A DNA stretch of 58,242 nt from Zygnema cylindricum (taxonomy: Eukaryota; Streptophyta; Zygnematophyceae; Zygnematales; Zygnemataceae), in assembly GCA_037447655.1 (NCBI GenBank), contig JBBHKE010003049.1:1-58242 (forward strand). The letters are read 5' to 3'. The notes below the pieces were generated by a model. It saw only the letters and a list, made by a program, of their open reading frames with translations, had not been told where the DNA came from and did no database searches. The position numbers and the translations under genes were made by a program. Within the stretch, counting starts at the first letter, position 1; every line of letters starts with the position of its first letter. Of this stretch, positions 1 through 12,479 are shown in pieces.

Positions 1-1540
1 TTTACGTTTTTTGGTGGTCGACACTCATCATTTATATGACTCATATGGTTTCTACAGTTGACAAGGGTTACTTACCCTTTTAACAATCTTAATTGTCCGG
101 GCATTCGCTTTTACCGTGTGAGGCTTACGACCAATGGCTCTCCATTCTCTTCCCTCATCGTCGAAAGTCTTTCACGATTGCAACAACATGTTGACTACCT
201 GGTAGATGTCGTTAATTGTAAAAACTTTCTAGTGAAGCTTCTTTCGAATGAAGCACGTTCTCGACTGAGTTCTTCGCGAGGATCGGTGAGAGCTGCGTTT
301 GTTGCTACACTAAATTTGGTATCGCTGCGCTTGTCTCTCACACAATTATCTTTTAAGATTTGCTTGCACCTCGGCTTGCCCGCCTTCGCTCTTTCTCAAG
401 ATTTAGTGCATTTGTGGTCAACCCATAGATGAGCAGGCTATCCTTTGCTTGCATGATGGGGAAAGAGCAAACACACGGTATGGTTCAATACGCAATAAAA
501 GTTGTGGGAAGCGAAGCATGGTACATAGTTAAACGTGAAGTGTTGCATGTACTCCAGCCACGATCTCACCATAAGGGTATTTCCCGACCCAAGCATATAT
601 CTTGTTTTTTTGCACGGAGCAAAAAGAACACTGTGATATAGTTCTCAAAGAGCTTACGTCATCCCATGTTTGCTCATGCACATTGCATACATACGCTACG
701 ACTCAAGATGCATTGGCATCAAAGGAACGGAGAGTACACACAACGAGACCCGATTGATAACTTCATAGCATTTGCTTTGGAGATCTTTAGGACCGTGGAC
801 TCGTCTTTTGACAATGTTCCACTTTTTTTTTGTTTTTTGAGAAGGAGAAGCGTTTAATGCTAGTGTAGTTCTTTATTATTTTTTTTTCAGCTTTCAGTTT
901 CAAATTTTTAGTGTTTACTTTTTTATGTTTGCAGTCAATAATTATTTTCTTCTCTAACCTTTAATGGTCCTCAAAAAAAAGTACATTTTAATCATGCTTT
1001 GTATTTAAATGGTTTAACAATCGTGTTTTTGAAAATAATTATTTAATTTTAGGGTTTTTTTGGGAGTTGCGAGACAAACGGGCGAACAATGCGTGCAAAA
1101 TTTAAAAACCGTGCGGCATTTTTCTCATGAGATGTTTCGTGCGTGATTCCTCCTCATGACACACTTGAGAGAGTCAACTTTATTGCAAAACGTACGGCGG
1201 AAGAAACCATCAACATAAAGAACTACAGTAAGGGGTAAAAAAAATAAAAAAAATACATCTAAAGCATGACACATTTAGAGCAATGCCTCTCGCTTCTTTG
1301 TAGGATATTCGTATACGAACGTTCCTAAAGCCATACAGCCGTCGGATTGTGGTACGATTTCCGTACTCTATCAATTTGCACGGACACAGATGACGTCTCG
1401 AACTTTCACGTTGAAGATTTGACGCCTGCTTGGTGGACATCGGACACCCTTTACGCAAACCGTCAAAATTTTTGGATTCGTACCGCCTACAGTAGCGCTA
1501 ACGACAATTGTACGATTTTTATAATATAAATAGATAACTA
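1..1540. other. Intergenic stretch, no gene recognised
   Basis: I see no convincing coding region or repeat family here. Open frames are short and lack recognisable motifs. The stretch is AT-rich with homopolymer runs near 825-1050. Confidence 0.4.
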
Positions 1541-2420
1541 TGGTACTTTCACATGTGCTAAAGTTACAGTTATTTCCTGTCGTTTTCCTTCATAACTTAG
1601 AAAAAAACGAAAAAATCCGCAACCGTACCAGAAAATTGAATTTACCGCCGTATAAGTTGTTTTACCTTGAAACTTTACATGTACTATGGCTTGTCGTGTA
1701 GCGCGATGAAGTTTGTTGTCTAGCGCATTTCGACCCACTTTCGCGTCCTTTAAACTCATCTTCAAACTTTTTATAGAATCACCTCGCGAGGTGATTTTAA
1801 ATTAAGTTCCATGAGGTGAGCGAATAGGCAGATGGCGCCGCACGCGCCGCAATTTTTTGACAATTTTTGCACCCGTAATACCAAAAAAAAACCCACTACA
1901 CAACCCACTGCACGTTTCCAGCCTGTGCCATACTTTTTTCCGTGCGTTTTTTTCCGTACAAAGGCCGTGGAGGGGGTCTCGACCAACGGACACCATTTCG
2001 CAAAGGCGGAATCTATGAAAGCGCCTCTCTCTCTCCCCCCCGCTCCTACTATCGCGTATTTCTCACAATTCGTGCAATGAAAAACGTCAATAATGGTATC
2101 AAGTGAAAGATCTCTAAAAACGATTTTTTGTTAACTATGTTTGGGCGTATTTTGATGGCAAGTAGAGTGAGAAAATACTAAAAAACAAATTCACATGGCG
2201 GAAATTTTAGAATTTATGACGTCGACACTGTCATAATTTGAGCGTGACGTCAAAATGTCACAAACCCTAAACATCTACAATGTCACAAGTAGCTAGACGT
2301 CTACAACCGTCGCTATTTTGTAAACGTCATCAATTGTTGCGAGCTTTGTAGTCGTCTACAACCGTCACAAATTACACCCACGTCTACATCCATCACAATC
2401 TAAAGTAATGACTTCATTTC
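1541..2420. mobile_element. Degenerate PIF/Harbinger-like MITE copy
   Basis: Blocks here match, often in inverse orientation, the elements at 2424-3460 and 47.5-56.3 kb. Examples are the motif around 1730 on the 'cgacccactt' side, the 'accctaaacatctaca' block near 2264 and the CGTC/GACG-rich stretch at 2280-2400. The left terminus is not recognisable. The right part abuts the TTA target of the next element, so this looks like an older copy of the same family. Confidence 0.45.
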
Positions 2421-2423
2421 TTA

Positions 2424-3460
2424 GGGCGTGTTCCCATGTAACCGAAACTTTGAAACGTTACTTTGGATTTTAGCGCAGATTTTACGGTGTACTTTTCAAA
2501 GTGTTCCTATGTCAATCATTACTTACGCCTTCATTACTTCAAATATGTGACAGTTAAAGACATCTACAAAATATGCGACAGTCTACGATAGTACGAAACG
2601 AAATGTAGACGACTACGAAACTTCCTAAAATTAGTGACGTCTACAAAAACGGCGACGGTTGTAGACGTCGAGTTTTTTGTGACATTGTAGATGTTTAGGG
2701 TTTTGTGACATTGCGAAGTCATGCTACCTTGTGACGTCATTAACACGTAAACTTTCCGCCATGGTTTCCCGATTTCCTTTTCTTACCATTTATCATTCGA
2801 TATGCCATCAAAATGAGACCAAAAATATTTAAAAAAAAAGGAAAAAAATATATCTTTCATTTGATGCTATCATTGCTGCATTTCACTTAGAGATGAGAGA
2901 AAGAGGAGTGGTCGAATGAAAAAGATGGGGAGAGACGAGGACGTTGTAAATTTTTGCAAAGGACCCATGAATGAAAGTGGAGGTCCGAGACCCCAACGAT
3001 TTTTTTTCCGTACATGCTCGTCATTTTTGTACGTACATGCGCGTGACGAGCATGGAAAAAAATAGCGTGTACTCTCCCTCGTTCAAAAATTTTCGAAGAC
3101 GTTTCACGTGTGCAATACCTGCTTTCTATTCGTCGATAGGGTGTTATTTTGGTTAAAATCAGATCGCGATTTGATTCCATTACAAGTGTGAAGATGAGCT
3201 GGAAGTGGGTCGCGATGATAATAACGCCAAATTGCCGTACCTTCAAGTTCCAAGATGACTCAAAATGTACTTGTGTTTTTGCCCATTTTTCGTATGGCGT
3301 AATATTTTCTCGTTGGAAGTCCCATTTTCTGTTAAAACGACGGAAAAAAACCCTTACTTGAACACATGGGATTACGCCCTTATGCTCTAAGATTAGTACG
3401 GAGAATCTTCGCTAAAGCAAAGTTGCAAGACTAAAGTTTCGGTTACATGCGAAATTACCC
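2424..3460. mobile_element. PIF/Harbinger-like inverted-repeat element (MITE)
   Basis: The element begins GGGCGTGTTCCCATGTAACC after TTA (2421-2423) and ends with a degenerate inverse copy, GGTTACATGC...ACCC, before TTA (3461-3463). A GGG...CCC terminus with a 3-bp TTA/TAA duplication is the hallmark of PIF/Harbinger (Tourist-like) elements. No transposase frame is visible, so it is non-autonomous. The interior holds further inverted segments. Its right end lies only about 190 bp from the kinase start codon, so it may contribute promoter or 5' UTR sequence. Confidence 0.7.
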
Positions 3461-3652
3461 TTAGATACGGATCGCGCACGATATGTCAAATGTAAGAAAT
3501 GTCGCACGGTATGCAGAATTCGCACGCAATGTTCGCACGTTTCGTTGATGCCCTCCACATGATGAAAAAATGCTCCCAAAAAACTGCGAACTGAAGAACT
3601 GCAAACCCTAACCAGCAAGTCGAAAGAAGTGTTTCTCACACGTGCGGCAGTG

Positions 3653-4066
3653 ATGCTGTCGACACTGTCTACATCACTTCCATGGCTGCACCATTCTGCT
3701 TCCTCTCCTCCCTTTCTGTCCGTACATGTCACTATTTCCAGCCATAACATAACCTCGTACGGAAAGTACACTTGTACGAAGCCTCTGTCTTACCATTCTC
3801 TCCAATCTTTCGTAAAAAGGAAAGGTATAAGCGTAAGAGAGGTTAAAAATTATAAAAAGTACGAGGCAATGAAGGGAGGAGAAGTTGAGAGAATAATTCT
3901 AAACAAGATGGAAGCCGTGGATAAGAGTGGAAATTTGCAAAGGTTGGAGAAAAAAGGTGCGGGAGATCCACTCTATTTAGGGTTTGACTTTGGTACCTCG
4001 GGAGCTCGTGTGATGGCGATTGATGGAAGCGGAAATCTTTGTGAAGACGCCAAGCAACCGTATCCG
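3653..4066 (+). CDS. XK1: FGGY sugar kinase (XK1/D-ribulose kinase type), exon 1
   Basis: First coding exon of a plant-type FGGY carbohydrate kinase that transfers phosphate from ATP to a ketopentose; in plants and cyanobacteria this branch acts on D-ribulose. The frame opens upstream, but the first ATG is at 3653. The leader (about 95 residues) is rich in Ser, Thr, His and Lys and poor in acidic residues at its start, as expected of a plastid transit peptide. The exon then encodes LYLGFDFGTSGARVMAID, the phosphate-1 loop (DFGTS) that opens the family's first ATPase domain. It ends in phase 0 at CCG before a GTGAGA donor (4067). The next exon resumes 7.8 kb downstream because a copia element fills intron 1. 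The assignment rests on the ordered match of all six exons to the plant enzyme as I know it. Confidence 0.88.
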
Positions 4067-4588
4067 GTGAGAGATAACCTATGTTAAAAAATAAATGATT
4101 TATAAATATATATTAAAATGAAATGGTGAAGGATAGTATTGAAACGTGGGAATTAATTACTTTAATTTGCTTTAATGCAAAATTGAACGCTTTGATTGAA
4201 GGATTATAAAATAATTGGCAGTAAAATTGAATGATTCATTTTCGCTCTAGTGAAAAGCTCAAGGGTTTTAACGACATTTGGGAGATAAGCTATGGAAAAA
4301 TTGAAATGCTTTCATTTGCCTAAAAAATTTAATGCCTTAATTTGCCTAAAATGTAAAATTGAACGTTTTAATTTACCTTAGATGCAACATTAGATGTCTT
4401 CATTTTGCATTTAATCTTTAATTTGCCTAAATGCCATGTGGATTGCTCTAATTTCAGGCATTTGCATCATTAGAGATGATAATCTATGGCAAAATTAAAT
4501 TTTTTAATCTGTGAAAATACAAAGGTGAAGGATTTAATGGCACGTGAGGGATAATTTGTGGCAACATGAGTGCCTTCAATTTTCCATC
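4067..4588 (+). repeat. Intron 1 minisatellite, left part
   Basis: Degenerate tandem repeats built around 'tttaatttgcctaaa' and 'aaaattgaacgcttt', with a unit of roughly 25-35 bp. Blocks at about 4278-4310 and 4540-4570 also resemble the exon 1 donor context (GTGAGAGATAACCTATG). The array is split by the LTR element and resumes after it. Confidence 0.6.
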
Positions 4589-5578
4589 TGTTGAAAAAGA
4601 TAATTCATACGTTCTATTTTCTGATTATATCTGACTCCAAGAGGTTGTAGACGGAGAGTTAGATATGAGTAAGCCACGGCTGCCTCTTTGGTAGCCAAAG
4701 AGACAAAATGAGGCACCAGAAAGAGAAGGAAACTTACCTCTAACAAAAAAGAGTGGACCGGCCGGGAGTTCATCCCTGGCCCTACTAGTCCATAGTAGCC
4801 GTCGTCCGTATCCATTTGTTGTCGAAGATGCCCATACACACATGGGGTGTTATTCGGTAATAAACATGTCCTGCGCGCATAAATGTAATCCATTTAACAA
4901 AATGAATCGTAATTGGGCGCACATGGAGAAGGGAGAACATTATGTGCGTACGGAACATCCGGTGCGCCGCATAATCGGATAGACGACATAAACTGTTATC
5001 CTACAATCAGACGACCCACGTGAGCGCCGACGAACCGAAATGGTTCTTCTGGCGGATTACGCCAAAAGAGCCACAAATTGATACGTGGCAACACTATTGG
5101 ACGCCGAAGATGGAGGAGACAAAACCATGTCGTCGGACATGGGAGGTACCTAATCCTTAGTGGTGCTGTACAGCTGCCGTACACATTCTATGGTGGCTAA
5201 TGTATTCTTTGTACATATTAGTGTACCTTACAGTCCTCCTATTAGCGGAGGTTTGGGTAGATAGGCTCTATGAGTAGGTAGACTAAGACTTAGTCACTTT
5301 TAGGGGGTTTTAGAAGTCCTTTCTCCCAGAGGCCATCTTTATATAACTGCTATCATTGAACAGGAACAGCGATAATCAACTGCTCTGTGGAGCAATTTCA
5401 ATGATTCTCTTTGCTGCGGACTTAGGGGAGTCTTGACTTCACAGGGGTGAAGTCGGTCAGAGTTGTTGCTTGCTAGGGTGGCAGTTTATTCTTGTGGGAA
5501 TTGAAGTGAGACAAGGCTATCCTAGAGTCTTAATCTGAGCTGCATTTTCTGTGGGACTATGGAGTCCACAAAATTTTA
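4589..5578 (+). repeat. 5' LTR of the intron 1 copia element
   Basis: Starts TGTTGAAAAAGATAATTC and ends at a mutated terminus (ttta in place of ttca) just before the primer-binding site. About 990 bp, and similar throughout to 9825-10799. Confidence 0.8.
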
Positions 5579-5592
5579 GGTTATGGGCCCAC
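5579..5592 (+). other. Primer-binding site, half tRNA-iMet type
   Basis: GGTTATGGGCCCACC directly follows the LTR. It is complementary to the anticodon arm (GGGCCCAUAACC) of plant initiator tRNA-Met, not to the tRNA 3' end. This is the priming mode known for Drosophila copia and Volvox Osser. Confidence 0.65.
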
Positions 5593-6720
5593 CCTCTACG
5601 GTGCCCATATTTGATATAACAAGGTTTGTTTACGGGGAAACTATGATGGAGGGTGCCTTATTTGAAAAGCATTTTTGGGGTGTAGTTTTAAGAGCGATAA
5701 TGTGCCATCCACCCGGTTTTGGAGGAGTTAGGTTCTGAAGATCCTCAGGATTTACCAGAGGAGGAACAAAGGTGTCACACGAGACTGACGATGACGGTGA
5801 GACGGTTACCATGGAAAAGTTGCGGCATCACCAGTGCTGACAGGGACTATACCAGGCGCAGCTGAACATACCAGTCCCAGCTGAAGAGAAAACAAAAGTG
5901 AATGATACCACAATCTAGACATACAGAAACAAAGTAGCAAAACATCTCATTCTTAGGAGTGTCACTAAAGCCATAGCACTCCCTCTCCTAAATGTAACAA
6001 AATCTGCCGAGTTCTAGGAATCCCTTGTGAATCAATAGAGGAGTAGTACAATTATGGAGTGGTACAATTATGTAGCAACAGGTACAACTCTGCAGCAACA
6101 GTTAGCAGTTAGCGGATCAGAAACTGAAAGCTCATGTGTGTAAAAGAGGGAGTATGATAGAATTCTATAATGAGCTCGCAGGATTATTTGTTGAACTTGA
6201 GAGTGTAGGAAAGGTAGAAACTGAGAAGCAAAAAGTCCATACACTAATCATAAAACTTCCAGATGAATATAAAAACATTGTGAAAAAGGTTCAAGACTTA
6301 CCAGACAGCTGATGGAACTGGAACGCCACTGTGGGGATGATTTTGGTTAGGGAGATTACAATAGAGCTTCGCCGAGGAAGTCCTAGTATCAAAGCACTAG
6401 CTGCAAAGATAGATTAAAAAAATCGCGATCAGAAGAAACCTTACAAGAATTTCGGTGGAGGAAAAAGAGATGGATCTTAAAAGAGACCTCCGAAAAAATT
6501 ATGTCATTTCTGTAAGAAACCTGGTCACTACATGGCAGATTGCACGAGGTTAGGAGAATTGAGGATCAAGGATAGACAAGCCAATTCAAGTCAAGAAGGA
6601 AATGAAAAGGCACTTGTAGCGAAACAAGTAAATGGGGATTTAAGGGAAGAAGAGGAGACACCAGATGAGGAGTTTGAGAAACTTCTCCTCAATGAACAGC
6701 TGTAGAAAAAAGACATGGAA
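5593..6720 (+). pseudogene. copia gag remnant
   Basis: Broken gag coding sequence. The start region (PIFD...MEGALFEKHFWG...HPPGFGG) aligns with the intact gag at 38249. A short stretch near 6180-6310 keeps the central gag helices, and 6496-6552 encodes a CCHC zinc knuckle (CHFCKKPGHYMADC). Several in-frame stops and frameshifts occur between these blocks, so no full protein can be made. Confidence 0.75.
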
Positions 6721-9660
6721 TCAGACATCCCAAAAAGGCAAAAGTGTGCCTTCGGAGGTATGAAAGTAACACCCGAGGATGGTTGGATCATTGACTCCGG
6801 GGCATCTATGCATATGTGTAGGATGAAAGTTTACAACCAGAAACCTCCTAGAGAGAGGAGACAGAGAAGTTACCACTATTTTGGGGATCAGTGGTTGAAA
6901 GTTGTGATGGAAAGGTGAAAGTCTTGTAGATGGAAACTTGTCACATGTTTTGTATATCCCTCAGTTAAACAAAATTTGATCTTTACATCTGTGTTATACA
7001 AAAGCAATAGATGAAAAAAGTTTGAGATAAACTAAAAAGGGTGTTTAGAGCTATTTTCAGAATGAGGTTTATTTACAGGCAAAGTCATTTGGGCGGCACA
7101 ATGCAAAAGGTTGCATTTTGGGAAACGTGCATTTAAAAGTTGGGAATAGGAACTTGGAGGAAAGAAACAGGAGGAACATGATAGGGATGACATAGTGGGT
7201 GTGCTCAAGGAAAACTCCCACCGTACCCTTCCAAAAACTGCAACCTTCGGGGAGAAATATTTTTGGATTTAGTGCATAGTGATATATACAGCAAGTTCCA
7301 CAGCTGCGGGAAATCAGGTATTTTTCAGAATATGGCATTGAGTGAAAAGCTCCACGGAACTTGGTAAAAAAATCAGAAGTGATAATGGGGTACTTGTTTC
7401 AGAATAGGATTTGATTGATAAAATAGGAAGACAACTTTTGGTAGAGGCAATGATCTGTGCTAATTATCTTAAAAACAAAGTCCTTACCTCAGCCATTAAG
7501 GAAAAAACACCCTATGAGAGATAGACAGGTAGAAAACCAAATATATCCCATCTAAAAGTATATAGAAGCCAGGTTTATAGCCTGAACACAGATAAAACCA
7601 GCTGGAAAATGGATGCAAAATGCAAACCTAGATACTTAGTGGGATATGATGAGGATGTAAAGGGATACAGAGTTTATGATTTTACCAAAAATGAAATTTT
7701 TTTGGTAAACATCTAGTGGTAATAGATGATGGTAAATCTGTGGATCCCTTTAAATATACAAAACCTATAGAGGTCAAATTTGAAACTAATCAGGAAAATA
7801 TAGGAATTTGAGACAAAGTTGTATTTGGAGAGAGGTCAAAAAGACAATGCAGAGTCTTTTGACATATCTATAAAAAGAGAGACTCAGCTGGAAGAAAAAA
7901 GGAGAAGAAGTGACCCAAATGGTCGCCGTGGACAGAGGAGCTACACAGCATCCCAAGAGGAATCCAAAGATGCCCTCCATACCAGCAACAAATTTTGAGG
8001 GAGGAAAAAAGAGCAGCAAAAGGCTTCTTGAAAGGCAAGTAAACAGTAAGCTCACTAAACTTTCACATCCGAGTGAACCTCATACATACTTTGGGGCAGT
8101 TAATAGTCCAAAAAGCAGCAGATAGGTGACAACCATTAATGAAAAAATGGCATCAACTATAGAGGCTAACACTATGGATCTGGTGGACTGCCCACCTGTC
8201 AAAAAGCCTGTTGATGCGGTTTTCAAACTAAAACTGAATCTTGACAATACGATACTGACAATGCCATAAAAAGGTATAAAGCCTGACTTGTTGCAAAAAA
8301 AAAGAAAGAATTGACTATGAGAAAACCTTTGCTCTAGTGGTTAGATTTCCTCGGTTAGGATCCTCTTAAGTCTGGGAGCAGCGGAAGACATGGAGATTCA
8401 CCAAATACACATGAAAACAACCTTTTTACATGGGGAATGGAGGAAGAAATCTTCATGAGGCAACCTGAAGGTTTTTGTGGAAGAAGGAGAGGAAAGTAAT
8501 GATAAAGTTACTTTTCAGGCTCCGAGGCAGTAGAATATAAAGTTAGATGAATTTCTAACAAGTCTAAGATATATCACAATCAGTTTTGATCATTCTATTT
8601 ATTTGTTTGAAGATGAAAATAGAGTGATATTTATTGCAATCTATGTTGATGATCTGTTAGTACTGAGCAAATCGCTTGAATTGATTATCAAATTAAAGAA
8701 AGATTTGACAAGTCAGTTTGATACGAAAGATTTAGGGGAGGCTAGATACATTTTGAAATTTAGATGGACAGAGATAGAGGAAAGAAAATCATAAAACTGA
8801 CTCAAAAAAAAGCTATAGAAAACATGTTGGAAAAATTCCATATATGAGAAAGCCAACAGTTGCTCTACTCCTATGGATTTGAAAAAGGTTTCTTAGGGGA
8901 GTTTACGGGGAGGAGTGGTGATCACAGATGATCACATGGATCAGGAAGAGAGGGAATTTATGAAAAATATTCCCTATAGATAGATTATAGGCAGTCTAAT
9001 ATATTTTGTGAACTGCAATAAGCCCGATATAACAACAAGTTGTAGGAGCTCTAAGTAAGCCTGACATAACAGCTGGCTGTAGGAGCTCTAAGTAGAAGTG
9101 TGAATAATCCTAGAAAAAAAGACAGGGAGGCAACAAAGAGAGTGATGAGATGCTTGGTGGGAATAAGGGATTTGTGGCTACATGTGGGTCGAGACAATAT
9201 TGACATCACCACTGTGGTTGCATCTAGGTATGGACAATATTGACATGACATCACCACTGTGGTTGCATCTAGGTATGGACAATACTGACATCACCACTAG
9301 GAGTGAAGCCAATTATGGGGATGTGTTGATGAGAAAATGCATTTCTGGGTATGTTTTGCAAGTTGGGTCTGGAGCTTGTTGTTGGAGCAGCAAGCAACAA
9401 AAAGTGCAAGTTGGGTCTGGAGCTTGTTATTGGAGCAGCAAGCAACAAAAAGTGAGGTTGTAGCTGTGTGCACTATGGAGGCTGGAGGTTGAGTACACGA
9501 CTTCTTGTTCTGCTGTAAAAGAGTTAATGTGGGTTAAATCCGTGCTCCTAGAGCTAGGATTTATGAAGAGTGGTGTGCAATTTTTTTTTGTGATAATCAA
9601 GCTTCCATAGCAATTGCAGCTAATCCTAAGCATCATTTCAAAGCAAAACACATGAATATA
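6721..9660 (+). pseudogene. copia pol remnant (PR-INT-RT-RH)
   Basis: Ordered but broken pol domains. The aspartic protease signature WIIDSGASMHM is near 6784. Integrase core and C-terminal pieces lie at about 7250-7720, including KPRYLVGYDEDVKGYRVYD. The RT active-site strand YVDDLLVLSKS is in the frame at 8603-8794, and RNase H pieces lie at about 9295-9660. Stops and frameshifts separate every block. Two short tandem duplications occur inside: about 46 bp at 9190-9300 and about 48 bp at 9358-9453, the second duplicating an RNase H segment in frame. Confidence 0.8.
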
Positions 9661-9816
9661 AGATTGAGTTTTGTGAGCGAGAAAGTTGAGAATAAAATAA
9701 TCAAACTAAAATATAGACCAGATGGAGAAATGGTAGGTGATGTGATGGTCAAACTTAGACCTTCTCCAAAGTTGATGCTTTGTAGAGATGGGTTGAAACA
9801 GAAATTAGCAAGAATT

Positions 9817-9824
9817 AAGGGGAG
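9817..9824 (+). other. Polypurine tract
   Basis: AAGGGGAG lies immediately upstream of the 3' LTR. The same octamer precedes the internal LTR at 40270, in the related element. Confidence 0.7.
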
Positions 9825-10799
9825 TTTTGAAAAAGATAATTTATAGGTTCGATTTTTTTATTATATTTGACTCCAAGAGGCTGTAGACGGAGAGTTAGAT
9901 ATGAGTAAGCCATGGCTTCCTCCTTGGTAGCCTGAGGCACACAGGCAGCAAAGAGAGAGCAAAGAGAGAAGGAAAGTTGCTTCTAACAAAAAGGAGTGGA
10001 CCAGCCGGGAGTTTATTGCTGACCCTACTAGTCCATAGTAGCCATCGTCCTTATCCATTTGTTGTAGAAGATGGCGATACACACATGGGGTATTATTCGG
10101 TAGTAAACTTGTCCTGCGCTCATTAATCCATTTAACAGAATGAATCGTAACTGGGCGCACATGGAGAAGGGAGAACATTACGGGCGTACGAAACATTCGG
10201 CGCGCCGCATAATCGGATGGACGACATAAAAGGATATCTTACGATCAGACGGCCCGCGTGAGCGCCGACGGACCGGAATGGTTCTTTTGACAGATTACGC
10301 CAAAAGAGCCACAAATTGACACGTGGCAACACTCTATTGGACGTCGAAGATGGAGGAGACAAAACTATGGCGTCGGACATGGGAGGTGTCTATTCCTTAG
10401 TGGTGCCGTCCAGCTCCCGTACACATTCTATGGCGGCTAATGTATTCTTTGTACATATTAGTGTAATTTACAGTTCCCTATTGGCGGAGGTTTGGGTAGA
10501 TAGCCCCTGTGAGTAGGTTGACTAAGACTTAGTCACTTTTAAGGGGTTTTAGATGTCCTCTCTCCCAAAGGCCATCTGTATTTAACGGCTGTCTTTGAAC
10601 AGTGATAATCAACTGCTCAGTGGAGCAATTTCAGTGATTCTTTTTGCTGCGGACTCAGTAGAATCCTGACTTCCCAAGGGTGAAATTGGTTAGAGTTATT
10701 GCCTGCCTATTCTTGTGGGAATTGAAATGAGTCAAGGCTATCCTAGAGGCTTAATCTGAGCTGCACATTCTGTGGGACTATGGAGTCCACAGGATTTCA
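9825..10799 (+). repeat. 3' LTR of the intron 1 copia element
   Basis: About 975 bp, starting with a mutated terminus (TTTTGAAAAAG for TGTTGAAAAAG) and ending GGATTTCA. It diverges visibly from the 5' LTR by substitutions and small indels, consistent with an old insertion. No clean 5-bp target duplication could be confirmed. Confidence 0.8.
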
Positions 10800-11416
10800 T
10801 CCACGACAAATTTTGAGAATCAGAGATAAACTATGATATAAAGGAATGTTTTCATTTGCCTAATATGTAAAATTGAATGATTTTTTAAATGGAAAGTTGA
10901 CAGATTAGAAGACACGTGAGTGATGGTTAATACCAGATAATTCATTTAAATAGCAATAACTATGGGTGCCATCTCGGACGATGATTGCGGCGTTAAATAA
11001 ATCAACAATTTGAAATATTAATGGAAAAGAACTCTAATTTTGTTCAATGAAATTCACAAGTTGTTTTATTTTGGCAAAATTGGATTCCTTTCGACTCTAA
11101 GATATACATTTAAAAAAATGAGTTCTTAAGAATCTTCTAAAACTCGATGTAGGTGTTAGGTGATGAGGACCTCCCTGTGCTTCCTTCAAGGAGGAACAAG
11201 TCCTTAACTTGTAGAAATACAATTAAATAACGTTTAACCACGAGGGCCCTCCTGTACAATTATTGCTGTATTGAATAAATCAATACTGAATGCTTTACTT
11301 TCTACTCGTAGCAAAATTGTTGCTGGAATTTGCCAAAAATACAACATTGATTGTTTTAATCTGCTTAAAGTACGAAATTAAACGCTCTAATTTGCCTAAA
11401 TTGAAAATTGGATGCT
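10800..11416 (+). repeat. Intron 1 minisatellite, right part
   Basis: Continuation of the degenerate 'atttgcctaaa...aaaattgaa' repeats (10855-10890, 11330-11420). Donor-like blocks such as 'gagataaactatgat' at 10825 and 'gtgagtgatgg' near 10917 are present. No coding sequence seen. Confidence 0.5.
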
Positions 11417-11870
11417 TTAATAGGGAGAGAGGGAGAGAGGGGGAGAGGGAAAGAGGGAGAGAGGGAGATTGGGGAGAGAGGGAGAGAGGGAGAGAGGGTG
11501 AGAGGGGGAGAGGGAGAAAGGGAGAGGGGGCGAGGGAGAGAGGGAGAGAGGGAGCGAGGGAGAGGGAGAGAGGGAGAGAGGGAGCAAAGGAGCGAGGAAG
11601 GGGCAGGGGGGGCAGGAGGGAGGGAGGGAGGGTGGGGGGAGAGGGGGAGAGGGGGGGGGAGGGAGGGAGGGAGGGGGGGGAAGAGGGTGAAAGGGGGAGA
11701 GGGGGGAGGGGTACTGATACTGGATGGATGATGGGAACAGGAGAATGCAGCTTAATACTGGATGATAGCAACAGGGGAATGCAGCTGCTGAGAGAGAGGG
11801 GGGAGAGAGGGAGAGAGAGAGGGGGGGAGAGAGAGAGGGCGAGAGAAGGATAGTGTGGGAGAGAGGGATA
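11417..11870 (+). repeat. GGGAGA purine tract with two copies of the exon 2 acceptor
   Basis: Long GGGAGA/GAGAGGG tract. Embedded at 11710-11753 and 11755-11795 are two copies of the junction that truly begins exon 2: 'tgatactgg', then AG, then the first exon bases GAGAATGCAG. Both copies keep an AG at the splice position, so they are potential decoy acceptors. Long open frames in the tract are artefacts of its base composition. Confidence 0.8.
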
Positions 11871-11892
11871 GAGTGAAGCTGATACTGGCTGA

Positions 11893-12351
<459 letters not shown>

Positions 12352-12479
12352 TAAACTCGAAAATAAACGGACAATTATTCTTGTAAATAAAAAGACAAAT
12401 CAATATGTTCTGTTCTTTTTTCAGTGCCCCATCGGATCAGTTTTTTCTTCGACAACATCTTTTTACTCCATTGCGATTG

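Larger units (their letters stand above)
4589..10799 (+). mobile_element. Degenerate Ty1/copia LTR retrotransposon in intron 1
   Basis: A 6.2-kb element in the same orientation as the host gene, bounded by two related LTRs (4589-5578 and 9825-10799). The order is LTR, primer-binding site, gag, protease, integrase, RT, RNase H, polypurine tract, LTR; integrase before RT identifies copia. Many stops and frameshifts show it is dead. Its gag N-terminus and LTR segments resemble those of the element at 37043-43726, so the two belong to one lineage. Confidence 0.88.
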
